DNA of 64,000 nucleotides from Larimichthys crocea (Eukaryota > Chordata > Actinopteri > Sciaenidae), in assembly GCF_000972845.2 (NCBI RefSeq), contig NC_040016.1, positions 495,798-559,797 of the forward strand, written 5' to 3'. Of this stretch, positions 1 through 11,000 are shown in pieces (positions within the stretch are counted from its first letter, which is position 1; each line of letters opens with the position of its first letter). A program made the position numbers and the translations under genes. The notes beneath the pieces were generated by a model. That model saw only the letters and a program-made list of their open reading frames with translations, did no database searches and had not been told where the DNA came from.

Positions 1-164
1 TGACACGCAACTTCACGTAAATTTAATTAATTAATTTAAAAACAAATTATATTATTAAAACAACAACAAACACAACATTTCAAAAGTTTCCTTTCCTGTA
101 ATATTTTCGTTAATATCAGCCTGATATACAGTCACATTTATGCACCTAATGTTTATCCTAATAC

Positions 165-550
165 TGACGGGGAGTGTAGCTGGTGTTGTGCCAGAACAGG
201 AGCTGGACAAGCAGGCAATGTAACCAGGCTCGGCAGCCTATATGGACATAATGAAAGAGGAGAAAAGACAGAAGAGGACGTTGACGGAGGAAGCTAAGAA
301 GAGAAAATGTGAAAGTGAGCGAGCAAGAGTAAACCTGGGACTGACTTTTAGGCGTTGAGCTTGGTGAAATAAAAGGCTGAAAGACAGACGCAGAGCTGGG
401 CAAATATGTAATAATAGCTGGCTGCTATCATCACAATCATAACAAATACACATGCACATATTTACCACACTGGTATTACACTTTGAAACTGGGGGTGTGA
501 AGTCACAAAAATATAGATTTCTACGCAATGTTGCTTTAAAATAAAGGATT
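165..550 (+). repeat. Dispersed repeat family A, copy 1
   Basis: This stretch matches 1700-2095 over most of its length in the same orientation, with the same order of landmarks: a GGAGCTGGACAAGC segment, a GGACATAATG segment, GAGGACGTTG, GGAAGCTAAGAAGAGAAAA, and later AAACTGGGG followed by a segment ending in GTTGCTTTAA. A third copy lies at about 59125-59480 and a minus-strand piece at about 22605-22740. It has no intact coding frame. It is an interspersed element of unknown class, recognised only by within-window similarity. Confidence 0.7.
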
Positions 551-646
551 AAAGTATTTCTGGAAGTATCAGCAGGCTGTGAGCAAAACAACAAATAAAC
601 ATCATTTTCCATACCAAGCTGCAATGATGGCAAACTGTTTACAGAG

Positions 647-648
<2 letters not shown>

Positions 649-704
<56 letters not shown>
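649..704. repeat. (GT)n microsatellite
   Basis: An uninterrupted GT dinucleotide array of about 28 copies. Open frames through it read as Thr-His or Val-Cys runs and are not coding. Confidence 0.97.
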
Positions 705-710
<6 letters not shown>

Positions 711-792
711 ACTATAAGTCATTCTCAGGCAAACTTGTGACTCACAGGGCAGCAATAAAAACCTCCTTTCTTCCTTCCATTGCCCCTCCACT

Positions 793-796
<4 letters not shown>

Positions 797-829
<33 letters not shown>
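797..829. repeat. (CT)n microsatellite
   Basis: A run of CT dinucleotides about 16 copies long. It lies in sequence otherwise unassigned between two copies of repeat family A. Confidence 0.95.
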
Positions 830-832
<3 letters not shown>

Positions 833-1599
833 TATGTTTCAGGGTCTCTCTATCACTGATCATGCACAGCACATAATGTAACAGACAGACAGGCAGTGTA
901 AGAGTTAACTCTCTGTCTGTCCTCTTCACATTCTTTATCTCTTACACTTATATAAAACGCACATGTTCATGATTATTTCAATTCAAACTTTAATGTTAAC
1001 AGTGCAGCTCCTCACCTTGACCCTCGTTGACATCCATCACCTGCCTGCATCGGGCTGCAGCTCCTCCCAACGATCCAAAGCAGATCCACAATCAACTGAT
1101 TATCAAAAGAAACAAACAAACAAACCGAGATGTTTCCGGTTTCTGTCGCCTTTACCCGGTGAGTTAAAAACAAACTTTTATCTTCCTCTGAGAAAAGTCA
1201 AACTTCAGCCTGAAGATTCAGCTGAACAACAAACTGTGAGTCGCTGTGATACAAATGAAAATCCTCTTTTCATCTCCACCGTCAAGCTGCAGTCAGTCAG
1301 CCTTCCGGTGGCGCCTTCAAAATAAGAGTAATTGGAGGAGAACCATAAGCTCACACATTTTAAATCATGCTGATGATACACTGACTTGTAATCAGGTCAG
1401 TGGTGTCTCTGTCATTTGTACGTTTGTTCTCACGCTATGTAACTTTGTGCTCCAGGTACAATCACGAGAAGTACGTAATGTTTATGGCACTAAGTCACAC
1501 ACCACCAGCTATTTCACTGATTTTGGTGAAACTGGATCATATTTTATGGAGAAACTGTTTTCTGGTTTTCCTTCTGATGGCTGGCTGCTCCGCCTCAAC

Positions 1600-2095
1600 T
1601 CTCTGTGATTTACAGAGTTTCCTGATGGACAGTGAAGTAAACTGCTGCCAACTGTAGCCGCTGTTAGCTCAGTTTGTTAGCCGGGCTGCCCAGACTGTGA
1701 TCCAAGAGCACTGGGGGAGTGTAAGTGTTTGTATCACAGGTACTTTGGACCACTGAGGAGGAGGTTTTCAGGCCTGGGTCATGGGGGAATGCTGTGGAGC
1801 CAGTGTTGTGAGAGGAGCTGGACAAGCGGGCAATGTATCCAGGCTCAGCAGCCTCTATGGACATAATGACAGAGGCAAAAAGACAGAAGAGGACGTTGAT
1901 GGAGGAAGCTAAGAAGAGAAAAGGAGAGAGTGAGCGAGCAAGAAGCTGACTGTTTCCATAGTTGATGAGTGAGTAATGTAATCATGACAAATACAGGTAT
2001 ACAGCTGTCCATATTTATCACAGTAGTGTTGCACTCTGAAACTGGGGCACTAAATCACAAAAATGCAGATTTTTAATGTTGCTTTAATAAAAGTA
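1600..2095 (+). repeat. Dispersed repeat family A, copy 2
   Basis: A longer copy of family A. Its left part (about 1600-1730, with GCTGTTAGCTCAGTTTGTTA and AGCACTGGGGGAGTGT) also occurs at 59140-59225 and, inverted, at about 33310-33420. Its right part matches 165-550. The two copies at the left of the window are in direct orientation about 1.5 kb apart. No long open frame is preserved. Confidence 0.72.
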
Positions 2096-2109
2096 GCAGT
2101 ATCACAGAA

Positions 2110-2687
2110 AATACTCACAGGCTAGTGCTGGCTTACTTCCATAGTAGTGTCCACCAGTGCCTCCACCCTATATACACTCACATATCCATATATGTTTATA
2201 TTACTGTCCATAAAGTAGGCCAATACATCTGGCCTATGGTCTATTCATCATGTTCATATCAGACCTTTAGCTGTTTATTCTGTATATAGTGTCTAACTAT
2301 TGTCATTACATACATACATACATATGCACATTTCTTTACACTTTACTACTTGTCGCACTTCTGCTAAGATTGTATTAGTATAGTATTGTATTTTCTATGA
2401 AATCATTCTTCATTTAACTAAGTTTTCAAAAGGTTAAATGTCTGAAAAGCAGCCATACACATATAAATGAACATAGTACAGTCTAAAGCTTGATTTAAAT
2501 CAGTTTACAGAGTGAATAAACAAGGTTATGAATCTGACCAGACATGGCCTGCTTGTGGTGCTTTTATTTTGAAGGTAGACCAGTGCTGGAGTGGCTGTCT
2601 GTGAGTTTTAGAGGCGCCTGTTGTTTTAAGCATTGAGGCTTCACAGCTCACACACTATAGAGCTGTCTGTTGACTTTTATGTCAGTG

Positions 2688-2742
<55 letters not shown>

Positions 2743-4480
2743 TAGAAACTAAAACTTGTTAGTCCACTTAAACGAGAGATTATTTTATTACCAGTTGTAA
2801 AGCCATACAAAAACTTACTGAGTATTCCTTCAAGAATGTGAATTATACTCAAGTATGTATGCTTCTAGTTACCTGATAACAATTGTTTGCCTTATCTGGT
2901 TTAAGTAACAGCAAAAGTTACTATTATAACCATAAACCCTTAACAGCCAGAGATTAGACAAAAAGATGATAAAAGAGGAATGTTTTATTAGATGGATTTA
3001 CCTAGGTACTATAAAACAGTACATTCCTAAGAAAAATAGTAAAACAAAAGTCTAACTATCCAAAATTGAAGCAAAACAGACATTTCCAGGAAAAAAAATG
3101 TTTTTTAAAAATATTTACAAGTAGGAAATGCTGAATCTTCCATTCCAACAAACTCAAACCTGCCGATAAACCAGAAGCCGTCGGTCAGCCTTCAGCAGCA
3201 ACTCAAACATTTGAGTCAGAAAATATAAAAGACTTTATAAAACTTTAAACACAGAACAAAACAGCCTTGTACATACAGTATGTCAGATATGAAATATGCT
3301 CATGAGATCATTAATTGGGAATTGTATGAAAGCCCATTTGTACCATGTCATGAAAATGATGAAAAAGTAGGAGCAAGTTGTTAAAATCAAAATAGTGACT
3401 TACTTTGTGGGGTCGGACAAATTTTTAGCTTCATATCTCATGATTCTTACTTAAACGTAATTTAAAATTGAGACACTATTTCATAATTTCCTTTGACAAA
3501 TGAACACTTGATGAATTTACTGCTTGTCCTGGCATAATGGGCTTCCATAGTGGCATCTTTAGTAATGGTAGAACAAGAGTCACTTTTCATAATGCCCTCA
3601 TTATCGCTGCTTCCTGCAACAATGTTAGAAAAGGATTACAAAGCATTGAGAAATACATAACTATAAATGTAACATTAATATTCAATACCTTAAAATACAT
3701 AACCACAAACTTCAACAATGTAACCACAGCACTCAATACGTTACGGTGTAGGAGGGGCGCCACCAGAAAAACTAATTTGAATTGTACGTTCCGAATTTGT
3801 GAATAAAAATGCAGAGAAAATAAAATTTAATAAAAACTAAATTTCAAATTAACACACAATTCACACAACTCTTCCACCATATTATATCACATTTGCAGGT
3901 TTTAGTACATTTGACAGTTTAATGATTTCTGATTTATTAGACAGTGGTCATCGGGTTACTTGCTGCTCCAAGAACGAGTCATTGTCAACAAACATTTAGA
4001 AAAATAAAATAAGGTATGCCATTGAAACTCACTGCTCCTTAAACTGATGAATATTGATAAAATGTTCTATTATAAACTGTTTTGGGGCAGTTCCCTTCTT
4101 AATAAAAAATGCTCCTCCATTCACATTCATGGATGAACATGTGGTTCAATGTTTAGAATAATACAAAAAATGCCATATTAAACTACACCCTTGATACATT
4201 CAGCAGCTTTCACCTTGGTGTTTCCACAGAACATCTGAACATGTTTGATGTGTTGTCTTCCTGCGTTTCTGCATCGAAAAGTGCTTGAACAGTTTTTTTT
4301 CAGCATTTGGTACCAAACATGAAGTCATACATGAGCCAGCTGTCTATCAATCAATCAAGACGCAGTGCTGAGGCAGTCTTTGGTTTGACCTGATCCATTC
4401 TGCAGCATCTGGAGATCCAGTCCTTCAAAAATCATCCAGGCAGGGCGACCAGCGAGGCGAACAAAGTACCTTATTTACTA
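2110..4480. other. Intergenic stretch without recognised gene
   Basis: AT-rich sequence with one (GT)n array at about 2692-2738. The few short open frames (for example 3537-3806) show no recognisable motif, no splice-consistent neighbours and low-complexity composition. This may include the distal 3' UTR of il17rd, which is transcribed leftwards from 32545, but I saw no decisive polyadenylation site. Confidence 0.5.
2692..2738. repeat. (GT)n microsatellite
   Basis: A GT dinucleotide array of about 23 copies in the left intergenic region. Confidence 0.96.
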
Positions 4481-4487
4481 AGTACTA

Positions 4488-4905
4488 GTGTTCTAGATGC
4501 AGTGGTTACCATAGTTACCAAGGACAAGTGTTCTAGACAAAGTGGTTACCATGGATACCAGTAAATAGTGTTCTAGAAACAGTGGTTACCAAAATTACTT
4601 GGGACTGTTGCTCTCGAATGCAGTGGTTACCATAGTTACCAAGGACTAGTGTTCTAGAATCGTGCGGTTACCACAGTTACCAACAACTAGTGTTCTAGAG
4701 TCAGTGGTTACCACAGTTACCAACAACTGGTGTTGTAGAATTCTGCAGTAACTACAGTTACCAAGGTCTAGTGTTCTGACTCCAGGGTTACCACAGTTAA
4801 TAGGGATTAGTGTTCTTGACACAGTGGTTATTATAGTCACCAGTGACTAATGTTCTAGTAAATGTTTAACTCTGTAGTTACCATAGTTACTGGGGACCAT
4901 TAACC
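4488..4905. repeat. Minisatellite, about 40-bp unit, about 10 copies
   Basis: Tandem copies start near 4488, 4528, 4568, 4608, 4649 and 4690 and continue to about 4905. Each unit has a GTGTTCTAGA-like start and a CAGTGGTTACCATAGTTACC-like core. Units differ by point changes and small indels and become more degenerate to the right. It begins about 190 bp beyond the il17rd stop codon (at 5098), so it probably lies in the 3' UTR or just downstream. Confidence 0.88.
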
Positions 4906-5097
4906 TAGAACTCTCCCTAGTAATGTCCATAGGTGAACCACTGCAGTGCCTTTTAATTAATTCCAGTTTTGTTTCCATGAAGAAGGGACAACAGCACTTT
5001 TAAGAAGGGGTCCAGATCCAAGACCAATAGATTTCTTTGGCCGTGTGATGACATCACTGGGCTAGTTGTCTTTTGACTGGTAGGAGGTGTCTGTACC

Positions 5098-8000
5098 CTA
5101 CAATGACGCCACAGTTGTAAGTCCGTCACTGTGCTCCAGGTGGTGATGGTGGTGTAGCTCAGCTTTACAAACTGTAGCGGCACTGCAGCGCAGCAATGTG
5201 ACAGCAGGCGGCTCCTCGTCACCTGAAACAGACACAGCCAGGTGTGAGTGGCACCATCAACGAAAAGGAAAGGAAAAAAAAAAGAGCACATGAAATGATA
5301 AATCAGGATGAAATTTTTACTACATTGGATAATATTAGAAAATTTGATTTTATAGAAAAAACAGGTGATATTCTAAAAAAGTGTTACCCAGCCCGGAAGA
5401 AGATGATTCACTGTCGGCCAGGGAGGAGGAGTCAGCCTGGTCATGTGACAGTCCCTCCATTAAGGGAATAGAAAGCTCTGAGGATGGGACCGACGAATCA
5501 TAGATGCCTGAATCACGAGGAGGAGGGAGCTCTGGAGGGGAAGAACCACCTTCTTCTGCCTGAGCGGAGACAATGGGGCAAACCACATCCTCGAGGATGG
5601 AGGGAGCAGAGGAGGAGGGAGATTCCTCTGGTAACAGTCCAGATATTCCAGAAGAAGACCTGGAGAAGCAAAAATGCAACATGCATCAGACTGGAGAGTG
5701 GTCTCATATGTGTAATAACAACAGTTGTGTTACACCTCACTTTACCTCGAATTGGGTCCCAGCATGGACAGAGAGCAGTGTGGCAGACCTGGACTTGGAC
5801 AGAGACCAGGACTGGGACTGGGACTGTGGCTGGATCCTATGTTAAGGCTGGGACTGGAGCCGGGTGCTAGCAGGAGCATATTCCTCCTCGGCTCTCCCTT
5901 TCCTCCCTCCAGCAATGGCGTCTTCACCACCACCTCATTCAGCACCAAGCCGGAGTCAAACCTCTGCTCGGGTTGAGACGAGGAGGAGGAGCAGTGAGGC
6001 TTTGGTGGAGGGCTTGGAGCTGGGTCAGCAGGGACAGGAGAATGTTTTGAGGAGGAGGCTGAGGAAGCTCCCGAAGGAGCCAGCTGCTTCTCAAACCAGT
6101 CAGGGTTCTGGCTGATGTGCTGGTGCATGTTGCAGATGGAAACGTAGAGCGAGCGTCCGGATTTACTCCTGAAGTAGTTCCTCCTGGAGACATTGAGAGG
6201 CTGTGACTCACGATCCGCCAAACTGGACTGACTGGAGTGGAGTCGACTATAGAGCTGAGGCAGCTGGTCCATCAACTTAAACCTAAACACGGGAAATGAT
6301 TTTTTACTTTAACGCCAGAAAAAGATTTTCATGACAAATCAATAGTCACATGGACGTGTGTTTCTGTTATATCCAGAGTGCTGTACTTACCTGGGAGCCA
6401 GGCTCAACATGGTAGGGATGTCGTTTTCTGTTGAATAGTCAAAGTAAACCGTCATGTAGCGGTTCAACTCCTGAGCTTCGCCCTCCTCGCTCTGCTTTGC
6501 CAACCGCAGCGTCTCAGCAATCATGGCCACACCCACAATGAACAGGTCGCCACTTGATCCACCAATCGAAGAGCTGCTGCTGCTGCTGTTACTACGCCGA
6601 CTGACTGGTGTCTTCCCTCTGCGGCTTTTCTTTTCCACGTAGTAGCTGCAAGAAAAAGGAACAAGCCAGTTAGAAAAGAATAAAATAAAAAATTAAAGAT
6701 GTAAACAAAGGAAAAATGGATAGACAGACAGAAGGCCTCATGTCATATCTTAGTCTAGAGTTAATAAATTATAATGTTTGGGGAGAAAGAAAGCACCCAC
6801 TATAACCAGTCTACAACATAATAAAACACACCAAAATCTGCTTTATGCAGCTTTATAGTGACTTTATGCTTGTTGTTTTTGCTGTCTGGCCCATAAAAAC
6901 TCTAAAAACTCACTGGACACTAACTGCACAGCAGCAAAAAGCAGTTAGTAAACAGCTAGGGAGCACAGTGGGGCATTTAGCAGCTAAAGAGACAGATATA
7001 TCCTCCATAAGAGATCATAGGCAGAGCTAAAAGAGAGTGAATATTGGACTAACATTCATCAAAGGCCAGAAACACGACCCCAAATAAATGATAATGTATA
7101 CTGTATGTGTAAATAAGCAATTACTTCTATCAACTTAAAAAGTGGTGATATGTCAGTGTTTGCAACTTGTTTCTGCTGCCCCCAAGTGGACATAAAATTG
7201 GTTGGCTGTACCATACAGTATATAAACGTATATGGCAGATTTGCTGAACTATATCCAACATGATGTGGCATCCTCGACATGGGTAACATATGTGTGTTAC
7301 GCACAAAGCATTCTGGATATTATACACATTGCGATCCCATTTTTTCTCTTTTTTGGACAGTGATGGTCTTAACAAATCTTCTTGTTACTGCTGATATATT
7401 CTCATAAAATGTTGGCAGAATGTCCTGATTAGTTTTTGGATGTCATATGGATGCAGACTAAAGTTCCTGTTTACAGATGATGCATTTCACTTTGTTCACT
7501 TTGTGTTAAATGCTGACCAACAACTTAAGAGCACTTTATGTCTGTTGTGTTTAAAAGGAACACTTCAGTCATGTTATAGCTGTAATAACTAAAGAGCAGG
7601 CTTATGTTCAGATATCTTTTCTGCATTGTTTGACATGCCATGACATGATATTTTGACCTTGAACTCTTTTTAAAAAATATAAACTCAATATAAAGATGTG
7701 AAATGGAAAAAAGAGACAGAGGTTAGAAAGGACGAGAAATGGTCAGTGTGAAAGACGTTAGGAAATAAGGTGATAGGTTGAAACATTTGTTAAAAAATCT
7801 GTTTAAACTTATTTATTTATTTATACTACACAAACACACAGTAACTACTGAGCATCTTATGTCATAGAAATTTAAATATTTATATTTTCCCTCAGTAGTC
7901 AGTGTTTTAGCGACTTCTAGTGGTAATTTGAAGAACTGCAGCTGAAGGCACTTTGAAAACATCACCAGTAATTTTGACAGACACACAGCAGACAGTAGAG

Positions 8001-11000
8001 GAGGCAGAAGAAGTACCGTAGGCCTTTTGAGCAGACAGTGATGATGAAGTTGGCTTCGTCCAGCTGTCTGCTGAGCCACGACATCTGACCTTCTTTGCAC
8101 ATCTCCAGGTGTTCCCACAGATCAAGGACAACCTGAACAAGGAGTGAAGAAGGATTTGATAACCAACCTTCAAAACTGAACCTCCGATTTTAAAAAAAGA
8201 ATAACAACAATTCCTGAACATCCAGCTGTCCTCACCTCACAGTTGCAGAAGTCCTGCAGGAAGTAGGCGAAGCTCTGGATGACGCTGGTGTGTTTAGGAC
8301 AGTCTCTATTGGAGTAACAGATGAAGACTTTGGGGCGAGGCCATGGCCGCTCCGCGTTCAATGCTGCACTGTGATTGGACGACTCACTGCTCTCTTCGTC
8401 CAGCTGGCTGTAGATGTTTTCTAATGGACAAGATGAGTTAATGTGTTAAAATAATGTTACTTACAGTCTCAGGCAACCTGGCAGGGTTACACCCCCAAGC
8501 ATATGATCAATAATTGACGCTCTCACCTTGCTGTTTCTTGCGGCACATGACAGTGAAGAGAGTGGCGAAAGCAGACATGATAACCAGAGGCACTGTGATG
8601 GCCATCGCACGAATAGGCCCCGCCCAGGGGGAGTGGACTGGAGAAGAAACAAACGCACCCAGCATGAGTCAAAAGAATCAGGTAATTGAAATTAACAGTA
8701 TGTAATAATCCAAACTTCTGACATCTATCTAATTAAAACGTAGATCAGCAGAAGCACAAGTAGAGAAGAGTCGCAGTCTGTTAAATGATTTATTATTAAT
8801 AACTATTATTAGAATAGTGTGTGATTTCTTCTTTCAGTCAAATAATTTCCTATAGTCCTACACTTGACCCACGTGTACACTGCCTGTCCAACATGACATG
8901 GCAGACCCAGATTTAACAAGTCCTTAAATTACAATGTTTAAACAGATTGACATTTTAGAGCATTTTTTTAAGAGCATCTGCTTTTACAAGACAATATTTG
9001 AAGACATCATGTCAGCCAGGAAATTGTTATGGACATTTTTCACTGTTTTTACATTTAATGTACTAAACAGTTGATCGAGATAATCAGAATCACTTTTGTT
9101 GGCCAGGTATGTGTACACATACAAGAAATATGACTCTGGTTTCACTTGTTCTCAACGTACACACACAGATATAGACATAAATACAGCTAAAGAACAAGGA
9201 GCTAGACAGGTAAACATTAAAGCACTATGTACAGATCAGATCATCAGTTGCAGCCCTAAACAGTTAAATTACATTTGTGTGTCTCACCTTGGCTGACATG
9301 GTACTGAGTCTGCCTCCTGGTCGTGTTACTGTCGTCTCTTAGCTGACACATTAAGAGTGAAACAAACCGACAGAACAGAAGAGAGAAGAATGATAAGCTG
9401 ATTGTATCAACAGCGAGATTAGAGTAAAATGTTTTATCTTTAAATCATTCAAGTATATATATGAAGTCCACAACTGAAAACTAACTAGTGATGAAAATAG
9501 TGATGAAGCTCAGTCCTGTGCTGCGTTTATGTACCTCTATAGTGTAGGTCCCCGGAGTGACGTCCTGGAGGATGCATGTAGTTCTGGGCTGGTTTACGTC
9601 CTGCACAAAGTAAACTTATCAATTAAAAACTCTAGCTAGCAATTTATTTTCCACAATTCTCACAAGGGTGTCACTGACATCAGAGCAAATAACAGTCATG
9701 ATGTTGTTTTTCAGAGCTGAAAGGAAGTCGATCAATGGGGATGTGGTCGATCCCCATATCCTCCTGTCCACATGTTGACGTGTCTCTGAACAGGACACTG
9801 AACCCCAAATTGATCACAAGACCACAGAAAAACTGTGCTTTGTACACTAAGCGATGTCTGAAACTTTCTTTCCAACAACAGAATCGGATAATCTGATAAC
9901 ACTTACTGGTTTGCAGCGCTGCAGTTTGAAAGGTCCGTCCTGCTTCAGTTTGTAGTAGAGGTAGTAGAAGTGGAAGCCGAACGAGGCCGGAGCCTGGTCG
10001 AACGCCACATGAAGGTTGGACCCCAGCTGGGACACGTTCAGGGTCTTTGGCTTCCAGACTGCACAGACAGAAACTAAATTTAATCTAGTTAATTAATACT
10101 TACTACTCAATAATTTGGATATGTAGAGTCCAACATAGTTTTTCTTTTTTTAACACTAATTGTGTGCATTCAATCGACGTCAAAAATGTGGAAAAAACAT
10201 GGCTTTAATCTTTCCTGGTAAGCTTTTAATATGAAACATCTGCACCGAAATATAGAATATACAACTTAATATCTTAAACAGCAACATTCTTCCATATAAA
10301 ATGGTTCATCCACATCCAAAATCTGTCAACTCATTTAGGTTTAAAAGTAGTTTGGGGAGAAGTTTTACTTTCTCTAATAACGAGACAATCAAACCGTGGA
10401 CTGACTCTGTCCACATGTGGCTCTGGTTATGACGACGACACTGAGGAACTTACATGGTTTGCAAACCAGGTTGTCTGATCCCAGGAGGACTTCACACGCT
10501 GTAGGATGAACACACACAAATGTTTAGATAGCTTGTCCTGGTCTGTTTGTCTTCTCATTGTGCAGCCAAACAATCATGATGTTTTAATACCATTTTTCCC
10601 TCCGCGATATCGATACCTGAAATTTGCTTATCGTCTGATACTGATGCAGATGTATTAAACATGGTTGGATCAATCAGAGTCAAAGTAAGGTGGGACATGA
10701 GTTTAACATACTGAGGAAAGAAATGATGAACAGGATGCTGCTAGGAAAAAATCAGAGTCCTGATTCAGGGTTAATTAAAATGCATGATACTTGTTGATAA
10801 CTGATTCAGCATTTTAGGCTGTTTTGGAGGCAGTTACAGCACTGGTATCAACCAGGTCTTCCCCTGATTAAGATCAGGTTGATCTCTGTGTGTCCAGTAC
10901 ATATACATACTACAATCAGGAGTCTGCATACAAACGTGTTCAACACACTTACACCTGAAAACAAGGTAGGAGCCCTCCTGACAGCAAGAAGAAGAGTTCC

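Noticed and set aside
963..1325. 120-codon open frame as a gene to the left of il17rd
   Set aside because: No recognisable domain or plausible splice partners were seen, and it is flanked by two copies of a dispersed repeat. A first exon of an unknown transcript cannot be excluded, but nothing supports it.
4646..4840. 64-codon minus-strand open frame
   Set aside because: It lies entirely inside the 40-bp minisatellite, and its protein is a repeat artefact.
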